64,000 nucleotides of DNA from Ricordea florida (lineage: Eukaryota; Cnidaria; Anthozoa; Corallimorpharia; Ricordeidae), in the NCBI GenBank assembly GCA_949710005.1, contig OX453273.1:35412250-35476249 (forward strand), given 5' to 3'. Positions 56,280-63,191 of this stretch are shown here, one piece after another (positions within the stretch are counted from its first letter, which is position 1; each line of letters opens with the position of its first letter). Both the position numbers and the translations under genes were made by a program. The notes under the pieces are model-generated. The model did not search any database and was not told the origin of the DNA. It worked only from the letters and a program-made list of their open reading frames with translations.

Positions 56280-57521
56280 TTACTTTCTATTTTTTACACT
56301 TGTTCCTCCTTTTAGTCGGTCCACAAAATATAGAACCACAGCCATTATCAAAAGCCAAGCATTCTTACCTAAAAATCCAATAACCTCACCGGCTGTTTTG
56401 AATAAAAAGCTTACAATTGCACCAACCATCCCTGGTAATATTTCACCGAGTTTTTTACCAAGAGCTTTCAATCCATTACCAACACCTTTTCCTAATGTGG
56501 ATAAGCCTCTAGAAAGATTAGAAACTATAACACCAATAACCACACCTACAGCACTTACAACGGCAAATACTGTAAAACCATACTTTTTGAAGATATACTT
56601 TACCCTTTCTCGTAATGGTAGATTTTTAAGTATTTCTTCATTTTTACTTTCAATCTCAGCTATTTGTTCTTGGTTGTAAATAATACTCTTTCTTGTTAGT
56701 TCTATAAATTTATCAACTTCAGCTTTTAATCTTTCATTACCTCGTTCTAACATTGTTAAATTTGACTGTCCCTTCTTATACTTATCTATTTCATCTTTGT
56801 ATAGATTTAATTCACTTTTAAGTTCTTCAACCTCTTTTTTTGCAACAATTTTCTGTTTAACGGCCGCATCTAAATAACTTTCACTTTCTGCGATTCTAGT
56901 TTGTTGTTTTTCAATTAAAGCTGTCATCTCTTTTTTTTCAATTTTGGTATATTTTTCTATATAATTTTCATATGCTTCCAAAACTGGTTTTAAACGTTCT
57001 AATCCATCATTTAAAACCTTAATTTCTTTATTTTTTTCATCCAATTTCGATAAAAGATCATAATTTTTTAAAATAATAGATTCATAAGCAATACCTAGTG
57101 ATGTTTTTATTCCTTGTGGAAGAGAATCTAAATCATCTGAATATTCACCATCGGCTTTAATAATTAAATGTGGTTTATTATCTCTTCTACCAGTTAATTG
57201 CCCCCATATACTCCCATCCTCTTCTATTGTTGGATTAAATAAACTGTCTTTTGGGTTGTAATCTGGAAAATAATTTGTAAGTATTTCCCCCGCCACCATC
57301 CTATAATCATATTTCTCATCTCTTTCTCTAATATCTATCGGTTTTTTCTCTTTATCTTTTATTTCCCATTGAAGTCGTTTTCTTTCAGCCATATATTCTG
57401 AATAACCAAGATAACCCTGATCGATGGAGGTTGATGTTGATGGTCTTGGCTCCGATTCACCTTTATCATCTTCTCCTTTTGTTAATTCTAATAATGGTAT
57501 TGTTTCTCCTCCTTCTGCCAT
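56280..57521 (-). CDS. Coiled-coil membrane protein, 413 aa
   Basis: I start at the Met at 57521 (MAEGGETIPLLELTKGEDDK). The frame opens 39 codons earlier, but the leader shared with other genes ends just before this ATG. Residues ~130-290 are a long coiled coil (KLDEKNKEIKVLNDGLERLK, KEVEELKSELNLYKDEIDKY). The C-terminal part has a hydrophobic segment (GFTVFAVVSAVGVVIGVIVS), an amphipathic Gly/Lys helix (RGLSTLGKGVGNGLKALGKK), then two more hydrophobic segments ending AWLLIMAVVLYFVDRL. It is likely an internal-membrane or tube-forming virion protein; the role is inferred from layout only. Confidence 0.75.
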   Translation of the reverse strand: MAEGGETIPLLELTKGEDDKGESEPRPSTSTSIDQGYLGYSEYMAERKRLQWEIKDKEKKPIDIRERDEKYDYRMVAGEILTNYFPDYNPKDSLFNPTIEEDGSIWGQLTGRRDNKPHLIIKADGEYSDDLDSLPQGIKTSLGIAYESIILKNYDLLSKLDEKNKEIKVLNDGLERLKPVLEAYENYIEKYTKIEKKEMTALIEKQQTRIAESESYLDAAVKQKIVAKKEVEELKSELNLYKDEIDKYKKGQSNLTMLERGNERLKAEVDKFIELTRKSIIYNQEQIAEIESKNEEILKNLPLRERVKYIFKKYGFTVFAVVSAVGVVIGVIVSNLSRGLSTLGKGVGNGLKALGKKLGEILPGMVGAIVSFLFKTAGEVIGFLGKNAWLLIMAVVLYFVDRLKGGTSVKNRK

Positions 57522-57543
57522 GATTTTACTCATCAGTAAGAAA

Positions 57544-57551
57544 TCTTTAGA
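57544..57551 (-). promoter_or_regulatory. TCTAAAGAT promoter element for the 57521 gene
   Basis: TCTAAAGATTTCTTACTGAT on the minus strand, box 25-30 nt before the ATG. The leader matches TTTAAAGGTTTCTTACTGAT of the 59122 gene at all but two positions. Confidence 0.7.
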
Positions 57552-57581
57552 CCTAAAGTTATTTTGAAAATATAAAATTGA

Positions 57582-57587
57582 TTTAAA
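57582..57587 (+). promoter_or_regulatory. TTTAAA promoter element for the 57618 gene
   Basis: GATTTAAAAAAT, 31-36 nt before the plus-strand ATG. It lies about 30 bp from the oppositely directed box at 57544, so the pair is divergent. Confidence 0.5.
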
Positions 57588-57617
57588 AAATAAAAAAAAT
57601 AAATAAAATAAAATAAA

Positions 57618-58387
57618 ATGACTAATGAAAACACACAATTAATAAATATTAACAATTATATTCCTAAAGAACGTATGATCTTTTCTAAACCAATTTCAGG
57701 CCAAATCCCCAATAGCAAACCAAAGATTGAATTTAAAAGAATTAAAATTTTTACAAAAAACAAAGACGGAACTGAAGGAGAACTTGTTATTCCAACTGGA
57801 CGTTTGTATTCATTTGGAGTTTCTGAAAATCTAAGTCAAGAAACAAAAAAAAAATTACAGGACATACCTTTCCTTTATGTTTATGGAGTGGAGATAAACC
57901 CACACCCGAAGAGAAAAAATGGATTGATACTTTTAACGAAATAGTATATTGTTGTATTGATCATTTGGTAGATAATAGAGAAAAAATTGACAGATTTGAA
58001 TTGGAAAGAAAAGATCTTACTAAAACCAGGGGTGGTTTAAATCCTTTATATTGGCAAATGGAAAAAATTACAGATGAAAATGGTAAAAGTTCTATGCGTA
58101 GAGTTCCTGACCGAGGACCAGCGCTATATGCAAAATTAATTTGTTATAAAGATAAATTTCTAACTAAATTTTTTAATATGAAGGATGATAAAGAAATACA
58201 ACCTTTAGATTTAATGAATAAAGGATGTCACGCCGAATGCGCAATAAAAATTGAATCAATATTTATTGGTTCTTGTATTTCACTTCAGGTAAAACTTTAT
58301 GAAGCGAATGTAGAACCAAAAATTGAAATGAAAAGATTAATTCCAAGTAAATGTAAAACAGAAGTAATTATTTCTAACAGAGAATAA
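57618..58387 (+). pseudogene. Giant-virus-type conserved protein (DUF5871-like?), broken by a frameshift
   Basis: The first part (57618-57944) contains VIPTGRLYSFGVSENLSQET. The second part, in another frame, reads PLCLWSGDKPTPEEKKW before the segment from 57965 on, which contains NPLYWQ, GPALYAKL and AAIKIESIFIG-type motifs (here AIKIESIFIGSCISLQVKLY). These motifs match a family I remember from NCLDVs and related viruses, possibly DUF5871, sometimes suggested to bind single-stranded DNA; the name is uncertain. The frame switch maps to a run of ten A at 57845-57854. The second frame stops at 58387, but 17 more in-frame codons with an acidic end (ENDEDSDTGSF) run to 58441. The gene is probably inactive unless the A-run is a sequencing error. 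Confidence 0.7.
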
Positions 58388-58462
58388 GCTGCTAATTTTA
58401 TGGAAAATGACGAAGATTCAGATACTGGAAGTTTTATGTAAAAATTTAAATAAGAAATAAAA

Positions 58463-58500
58463 TTATGTTATATAACCTAATTACTGGTTACATAACAAAA
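58463..58500. terminator. 38-nt hairpin between convergent genes (copy 2)
   Basis: Stem TTATGTTATATAACC pairs with GGTTACATAACAAAA around an 8-nt loop TAATTACT. Relative to copy 1 at 53082 the innermost pair changed from T-A to C-G, a compensatory change. The loop sequences differ but have the same length. Confidence 0.65.
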
Positions 58501-58508
58501 ATAATTTT

Positions 58509-58901
58509 TTAAAAGAATTTACTAGCTGCATAACCTAATGCCAACATTCCTCCACCAACATATGCCATTTCGCCCATCTTTTGATTGTTACTAGGTCTAT
58601 AATAATCACTAAATTTTGGTTCGTGCATTTCAGAGTACAATTCTAATGATTCATCAGTTTTTGAAAGATTTTTTGATGCTTGATATTTTTCATCTTTTTG
58701 TTTCATTTTCCAATCAATTAGTTTCTGTCTATTTTCTTGATATTCAGCGTAATCTTTTTGATATTTTTCTAATGCTTTATCGTGTCGTATTTTTTCTGTA
58801 TCTGTTTTATCTCCAGATAGATATTTTGCAAGATATGATCCACCAACAAAGGCAGTTGCATTTAGTACAGCTCCACCAAACATCATTGCTATTGTTGCCA
58901 T
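58509..58901 (-). CDS. Small protein with hydrophobic ends and charged middle, 130 aa
   Basis: Residues 1-28 (MATIAMMFGGAVLNATAFVG) and the C-terminal ~20 (MAYVGGGMLALGYAASKFF) are hydrophobic and Gly/Ala-rich. Between them is a highly charged helical segment (DKALEKYQKDYAEYQENRQK). The topology suggests two membrane segments around a helical domain. I have a memory of homologues in cnidarian genomes. Its start lies next to the stop of the 59122 gene, suggesting co-transcription. An ATTTAGAGG box 29-34 nt upstream lies inside the neighbour's coding region. A membrane-associated minor virion protein is inferred. Confidence 0.7.
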   Translation of the reverse strand: MATIAMMFGGAVLNATAFVGGSYLAKYLSGDKTDTEKIRHDKALEKYQKDYAEYQENRQKLIDWKMKQKDEKYQASKNLSKTDESLELYSEMHEPKFSDYYRPSNNQKMGEMAYVGGGMLALGYAASKFF

Positions 58902-58903
58902 AA

Positions 58904-59122
58904 TTATTTTGGTAAAATATTTTGATCCTCTAAATATGTTTTCAGGTACATACTACCCGACAATACAACCACCCATTTTGCATAATTTGTAATACTTGAG
59001 GATGGGTCATTCATAAATGATTCTCTCATTGCTTTTTTAGCTACATATCCAACTCCAGCTGCTAACCCAATAAGTACTGCAGAATCAGTAACAGTTTTCA
59101 CAAGTTTGTTTTCAGTTGACAT
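58904..59122 (-). CDS. Small membrane protein, 72 aa
   Basis: Two hydrophobic segments: TDSAVLIGLAAGVGYVAKKA near the start and SITNYAKWVVVLSGSMYLKT in the middle. The end is hydrophilic (YLEDQNILPK). Only 2 bp separate its stop from the next start. Unknown function; membrane hairpin by layout. Its leader (TTTAAAGGTTTCTTACTGAT) is one of the clearest copies of the shared promoter. Confidence 0.7.
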   Translation of the reverse strand: MSTENKLVKTVTDSAVLIGLAAGVGYVAKKAMRESFMNDPSSSITNYAKWVVVLSGSMYLKTYLEDQNILPK

Positions 59123-59145
59123 AATTTTTACTGTATCAGTAAGAA

Positions 59146-59155
59146 ACCTTTAAAT
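59146..59155 (-). promoter_or_regulatory. ATTTAAAGGT promoter element for the 59122 gene
   Basis: Box TTTAAA 27-32 nt before the ATG, followed by a leader matching that of the 57521 gene. Confidence 0.7.
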
Positions 59156-59156
59156 C

Positions 59157-59211
59157 GGCTTTGCCGGCCATCGGCCCTACGGGCCTCCCCGCGAAGCGGA
59201 GCTACGCTGAA
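59157..59211. repeat. GC-rich palindromic island in an AT-rich element
   Basis: Contains GGCCCTACGGGCC (a 5-bp stem with a TAC loop) and CCGCGAAGCGG (a 4-bp stem with a GAA loop), then GCTACG. CCCTACGGGCC and GCGGAGC recur, without the 10 bp in between, inside the 59650 gene at about 59477-59503 on the other strand. Confidence 0.6.
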
Positions 59212-59212
59212 A

Positions 59213-59650
59213 TCATATCATTCTAATTTTTTGTGGTTGCGGTGTTTGTGATTGTTGGTTAGTAATATTTGATTGTGGAACTTTAGTAGGAACTTGGGAT
59301 AAATCAGGTATTCTATTTTTGTAATATCTCATAAAAATATCAAATGCTGTAAACCCTATTCCTACAATAGATAAAACGGTTGTAAAAGATAGTTCTGGAA
59401 GCCATGCTTTCCCATTTTCTTTTTCTTCACTCTCTTCATTTTTAATATCCTCTTGTTCCTTTTCACGTTTCATCTGCTCCGCGGCCCGTAGGGTCTCCCT
59501 GGCTAAAGCTTCTTTTGCTTTTTTATTATATTCAGCTAATTTTTTACCAGCCGCTACTTTTTTTGGATCTTTCTCCCTCTTTTTAGTATCTTTATTTTCG
59601 GGTGCAGGATCCGCCGTAATTTGCTCAACTTGTTCATTTTGTTCGGACAT
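59213..59650 (-). CDS. Single-pass membrane protein with long charged N-terminal domain, 145 aa
   Basis: Residues 1-85 are highly charged and helical (KKREKDPKKVAAGKKLAEYN, EQMKREKEQEDIKNEESEEK). Residues ~88-110 form one hydrophobic segment (LSFTTVLSIVGIGFTAFDIF), and the tail is Pro/Gln-rich (TKVPQSNITNQQSQTPQPQK). The segment RETLRAAEQ is encoded by a GC-rich island related to 59157-59211, so part of this protein may derive from an inserted repeat. Function unknown; membrane-to-DNA tether or scaffold is possible. A TCTAAA box lies 27-32 nt upstream. Confidence 0.7.
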   Translation of the reverse strand: MSEQNEQVEQITADPAPENKDTKKREKDPKKVAAGKKLAEYNKKAKEALARETLRAAEQMKREKEQEDIKNEESEEKENGKAWLPELSFTTVLSIVGIGFTAFDIFMRYYKNRIPDLSQVPTKVPQSNITNQQSQTPQPQKIRMI

Positions 59651-59676
59651 TGTTATTTAGATGCTAAAAATAAGTT

Positions 59677-59682
59677 TTTAGA
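59677..59682 (-). promoter_or_regulatory. TCTAAA promoter element for the 59650 gene
   Basis: Minus strand ATCTAAAAAC, 27-32 nt before the ATG. Confidence 0.45.
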
Positions 59683-59687
59683 TCTGT

Positions 59688-60227
59688 TTAATACACAGTA
59701 TCAATACCTTCAGCAGATTGCTTAGTTTCCTGATCAGTTGTGTTAGAATTTGCTGGTTCTTCTCTTGAAAAATGTTGATTTTTGTTGAATTTTACATGTT
59801 TAGCAACCTGAAATAACCCACTAGCAAGTGCTGTCAATCTTCCTGCTTTCAATGCTAATAGACCTAAAATGTTTGTTAGTTCACGATTAACCAAATCATC
59901 TTTCTTCAAATCAACACAAAGAGATTCTATATCATCCACAGGAACAATGTAAGAAATAACTTTAGAAATTAATTGTATAGATGAATCTAACAACCCGCCA
60001 TTAATTTTCTTGCCCAATACTGCCTGATATCTATTAAAATATTTTTCAATGTCTTTTACCGATAATTTTTTTATATCACCAAGACTCATATCGACACCCA
60101 AATATTCCTTTGTGGCTCCAAGAACTGCGAGAATAGCTAGTGATTCTTGTTTTTTCTCAAGTTCATTATCATTATAATCTTTTACATCTTTCTTTTCTTC
60201 TTCAATATAATCTTCTACGCTTGTCAT
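59688..60227 (-). CDS. Hypothetical helical protein, 179 aa
   Basis: Not recognised. The N terminus is acidic (MTSVEDYIEEEKKDVKDYND). Helical segments follow, with one moderately hydrophobic stretch around residues 120-145 (ILGLLALKAGRLTALASGLF). The C terminus is polar (NSNTTDQETKQSAEGIDTVY). It could be peripheral to a membrane. It lies 26 bp downstream of the packaging ATPase in the same direction. The frame is intact. Confidence 0.65.
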   Translation of the reverse strand: MTSVEDYIEEEKKDVKDYNDNELEKKQESLAILAVLGATKEYLGVDMSLGDIKKLSVKDIEKYFNRYQAVLGKKINGGLLDSSIQLISKVISYIVPVDDIESLCVDLKKDDLVNRELTNILGLLALKAGRLTALASGLFQVAKHVKFNKNQHFSREEPANSNTTDQETKQSAEGIDTVY

Positions 60228-60249
60228 CTTTTGTGATAATACATGGATT

Positions 60250-60259
60250 ATTTTTAAAT
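60250..60259 (-). promoter_or_regulatory. ATTTAAAAAT promoter element for the 60227 gene
   Basis: TTTAAA 26-31 nt before the ATG, overlapping the end of the ATPase gene. Confidence 0.5.
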
Positions 60260-60880
60260 CGTTTCAGGTATCTCCAAATAGCAATTAAATGGGTGTCGTA
60301 AAGATAAACATAATCTAGAATATTTTTCTTTTTTTAGTAGTTCTACAAATTTTTTACTAGTTTCAAGGTCTAAATCGCCTCCATAATCTTCGAAAAACAT
60401 CTTCATACCTTTTTGCGATGGGTTATGAAAAGTAACAACACAAGCTACATTTTCACGGAATGGTTTTGCTATCGATGTTAATTGCTGAGTGAGAACCCAC
60501 ATTGATAATCCATGATGTCTTCCAGAAAATGCTAAATCTATAAACTTATTTGATCGTTTCTTCAGATCATTGGATACAGCGCAATCGTCTAAAATTATTA
60601 GTGTATTTGTTCCTGAAAATAAAGTCTTACAATCAGTTAATAACTCATTAATCTCATCAATGTTACTAGCATCCGGTGATAATACAAAGAAACGTTTATC
60701 TCCTACGGCAAAATTATGATATGTTTTATTTTTAGAATAAGTTGGGCATATTAGAACAATGAATTCAAACAATTTTCGAAATGGGCCTCTTAGTTGATCA
60801 ATTATGTACTTTGTTTTTCCACAATTTGTTGGACCAGTTATAATACAATGAAAAGGAATTTTATCTCTTAATTCTTCCAT
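60254..60880 (-). CDS. DNA-packaging ATPase (FtsK/HerA-A32 type)
   Basis: 208 aa. The Walker A is at residues 16-23 (GPTNCGKT) and Walker B at 94-100 (LIILDDC). A later conserved segment, GRHHGLSMWVLTQQLTSIAK, is typical of A32-like packaging ATPases of NCLDVs, virophages and Polintons. The enzyme would pump the genome into the empty capsid through a vertex. It is short but full length for Polinton-type ATPases. It lies 12 bp downstream of the capsid gene, in the same direction, as in many related viruses where capsid and ATPase genes are adjacent. All catalytic motifs are intact. Confidence 0.9.
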   Translation of the reverse strand: MEELRDKIPFHCIITGPTNCGKTKYIIDQLRGPFRKLFEFIVLICPTYSKNKTYHNFAVGDKRFFVLSPDASNIDEINELLTDCKTLFSGTNTLIILDDCAVSNDLKKRSNKFIDLAFSGRHHGLSMWVLTQQLTSIAKPFRENVACVVTFHNPSQKGMKMFFEDYGGDLDLETSKKFVELLKKEKYSRLCLSLRHPFNCYLEIPETI

Positions 60881-60892
60881 ATTTTCTTTTAA

Positions 60893-62134
60893 CTAATACA
60901 TTATTGATCTTAAGTTTGATTTCATAACCTCCATTAATGCATCAGCTACCACAAACATGTAACAGGTCATCATACCAGAACCACTAAGTTTTCGTTTCAT
61001 TTCTATTTTTATACCATCTTGTGCATTGGTTAAGGCTAGTCCTCCTCCATGAATATCATTATCTGGGTGAGTTCTCAAATCTATCCACAGAGCAAACTTT
61101 TTACTATAAAAATCCTTTTCATTTACTGACCAACGGGAAGAACCAATGAAACGTTTCTTTACTGACTCCCATAGGTCTGAAGGTACCATCCCCTTAGAGT
61201 AGAAACGATTTGGCACACCATTAACATCGATATTAATTGAGGTGATACCTGGATTGAAAAAATTCTCAGAATCTCTTGCTCCTTTTCCATATGGTAATGT
61301 GAATAAACATAATATCCCTGTAATTGATCTTCTAGGTAGATTAATATGCTGGTTTATAACACTGTCTACATTTCTTAATATGGTGAAAGTTTTGTGTAGG
61401 GTGACATTTTCATAATAGAATCCTTTACCAACCTGATAAGCTGCCTGGACCTCACTAGCTAAGCCTTCACTTGATATACAAGAATATTCCAACTCAAGGT
61501 TTGTTATTTTATAAGTTGGGGCTTTGGTATCGTCAGAATAAACAACAATATCGTCAACTGGGGCCAGTGTAATCTCAAAGATTAGTTGATGAGCTAACGC
61601 CTTTGGGTAGAAAACTCCATGATCTTTGAGAATAGGATGGTTTAGTAGGATATGATACTTGTTATTGTGTACTTCTGCAAGAGCTACTTCCTTAGCATCT
61701 GTGTCTACCTTATCACCTGCATTTGAACGTAGCTTCCTCATGTTTTCAGAGGAAATACCTTGCCTTAATCTATCCTCTCGTTCTTCATCTGTTAAAAATA
61801 AATCATGGTATGTTTGAAATAGATCGTATCTTTGAGTATCCTGTAGTGTTTCACCACCAAAAAGAACCCTGAGTCTTGATACAAGATTACTTCCTACATT
61901 ATTCACGAGTGTATTATCTTCATGTCCCTCAACATCTAAGTTAAATACTAGATATACACTTCCGGGTACAATCACCAAATTTTCAGAAAGTTTAGGAATA
62001 TTTATATATAGAGTTTCTCCAGGATTAGCCGATGAGGGGTTGAGAGTAATTCTATTCAATGTTGATTCTGCTTTCAAACCTAGTGGATCTCTTGGAATCC
62101 TGTTTGGGTTAATTTTTTCAGATACGATTGTCAT
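60893..62134 (-). CDS. Major capsid protein candidate (double jelly-roll), 413 aa
   Basis: It starts MTIVSEKINPNRIPRDPLGL. Beta-rich sequence follows (LYINIPKLSENLVIVPGSVY, KYHILLNHPILKDHGVFYPK, LIFEITLAPVDDIVVYSDDT). In the second half, TGILCLFTLPYGKG and a conserved-looking SINIDVNGVPNRFYSKGMVP stand out. The layout, the neighbouring packaging ATPase and the general look match the short DJR capsid proteins of Polinton-like viruses. At 413 aa it is clearly shorter than the usual Polinton, virophage or adintovirus capsid (about 550-900 aa as I remember). The fold assignment is by inference and needs a structure prediction. Confidence 0.7.
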   Translation of the reverse strand: MTIVSEKINPNRIPRDPLGLKAESTLNRITLNPSSANPGETLYINIPKLSENLVIVPGSVYLVFNLDVEGHEDNTLVNNVGSNLVSRLRVLFGGETLQDTQRYDLFQTYHDLFLTDEEREDRLRQGISSENMRKLRSNAGDKVDTDAKEVALAEVHNNKYHILLNHPILKDHGVFYPKALAHQLIFEITLAPVDDIVVYSDDTKAPTYKITNLELEYSCISSEGLASEVQAAYQVGKGFYYENVTLHKTFTILRNVDSVINQHINLPRRSITGILCLFTLPYGKGARDSENFFNPGITSINIDVNGVPNRFYSKGMVPSDLWESVKKRFIGSSRWSVNEKDFYSKKFALWIDLRTHPDNDIHGGGLALTNAQDGIKIEMKRKLSGSGMMTCYMFVVADALMEVMKSNLRSIMY

Positions 62135-62168
62135 ATTTTATTTTAAGGAAGGGTGGAGTAATCTTTAA
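62135..62168. promoter_or_regulatory. 34-bp divergent promoter between capsid and integrase genes
   Basis: The two ATGs are 34 bp apart. The capsid-side box ATTTAAAGAT (62161-62170) overlaps the integrase start codon. The segment GGAAGGGTGGAGTAATC is GC-richer than its surroundings. A late capsid gene and an early-type integrase gene seem to share this tiny control region. Confidence 0.6.
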
Positions 62169-63179
62169 ATGAGTAACGAAAATATATCCAAAAGGTTATC
62201 AAAAAATTTTAGTAGGATATATTATTCAACTGAGGGTTATTGGAAAGGATATTCTGCGATTAATAAATTAGCTGAAAAAGTGAAAGTAAGTGAAGATGAA
62301 GCAAAACAATGGTTACAAAAACAAGCAATATGGCAAATATATCTACCACCGCCAAAATATATTCCTAGACCACACTGGACTATAGATAAACCTAATCAAA
62401 TTCACCAAGCGGATTTATTATTTTTGCCACATGATAGAGTTGGAAGAAAAACATATAAATATGCATTAGTTGTGGTTGATGTAGCCTCAAGATATAAAGA
62501 TGCTGAACCATTAACCTCAAAAGAAAGTCGTGAGATATCTAAAGCTTTTGAAAAAATATATTCTAGAAGAATGAAATATCCTAAAACATTAATGGTTGAT
62601 CCGGGAAAAGAATTTATGGGTGAGGTTACAAAACTTATGAATTACCATAATGTAAAAATCCATAGGGGTGAAGCTGGAAATCATAGATCGCAGGCATTTG
62701 TTGAAAGAGCAAACAGAATATTAGGTGAAAGATTATTTAGTCATCAATATGCACAAGAAATGATAAGTGATCAAAGATCCAGAGTATGGGTGAAAAGATT
62801 ACCTAATATTTTGAAAACTTTGAATAATACACCAACAAGATTAACTGGTAAAGAACCTGATGATGCTATAAAAATGAAAGAGGTTAATATTGAACCAAAA
62901 AATTATCAAAGAGTTGTGGGTCTTGATGAGGTTATATTACCTTTTGGTGAAAGGGTTAGATATTTATTATCTCCCGGCGAACTTGAGGGTGGTGAAAAAA
63001 GGAGAGCTACAGATCCTATCTGGAGTATCAAAGTTTATGATATTTCTAGAAGCACAGTTTCACCCAACCAACCTGTTTTATATTATTTATTGGATGGTCC
63101 AAGACTGGGTTTTGTAAGGGAAGAACTTCAAGTTGTACCTTATGATACAGAATTACCGCCAGATTCTGTTTTGAAATGA
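62169..63179 (+). CDS. Polinton-type integrase (rve, DDE)
   Basis: 336 aa. An N-terminal helical region (residues 1-65, with EDEAKQWLQKQAIWQIYLPP) precedes the catalytic core. The catalytic residues are D82 (HQADLLF), D144 (MVDPGKEF) and E179 (AFVERAN), with 34 residues between the last two, as in retroviral and Polinton c-integrases. The C-terminal part (residues ~240-330, with WSIKVYDISRSTVSPNQPVL and LYYLLDG) may be an SH3/chromo-like DNA- or histone-binding domain. I see no HHCC zinc motif. It inserts the element into host DNA. It is divergent from the capsid gene and convergent with PolB. Confidence 0.93.
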   Translation: MSNENISKRLSKNFSRIYYSTEGYWKGYSAINKLAEKVKVSEDEAKQWLQKQAIWQIYLPPPKYIPRPHWTIDKPNQIHQADLLFLPHDRVGRKTYKYALVVVDVASRYKDAEPLTSKESREISKAFEKIYSRRMKYPKTLMVDPGKEFMGEVTKLMNYHNVKIHRGEAGNHRSQAFVERANRILGERLFSHQYAQEMISDQRSRVWVKRLPNILKTLNNTPTRLTGKEPDDAIKMKEVNIEPKNYQRVVGLDEVILPFGERVRYLLSPGELEGGEKRRATDPIWSIKVYDISRSTVSPNQPVLYYLLDGPRLGFVREELQVVPYDTELPPDSVLK

Positions 63180-63191
63180 TTTTCAACCTAT
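63180..63191. other. 12-bp gap between convergent integrase and PolB genes
   Basis: There is no 38-nt hairpin here. A weaker inverted repeat, AACCT...AGGTT (63185-63205), overlaps the last PolB codons and may play the same role. Confidence 0.3.

Noticed and set aside
56280-57638. Start of the coiled-coil membrane protein at the first Met (57638), giving a hydrophobic leader
   Set aside because: The leader is AT-rich promoter sequence that contains the promoter box and the shared leader; the ATG at 57521 fits the other genes.
58616-58903. Plus-strand frame opposite the 130-aa viral protein, and similar opposite-strand frames at 54044, 54650, 55859 and 56398
   Set aside because: Antisense shadows of intact viral genes with no start context or promoter box.
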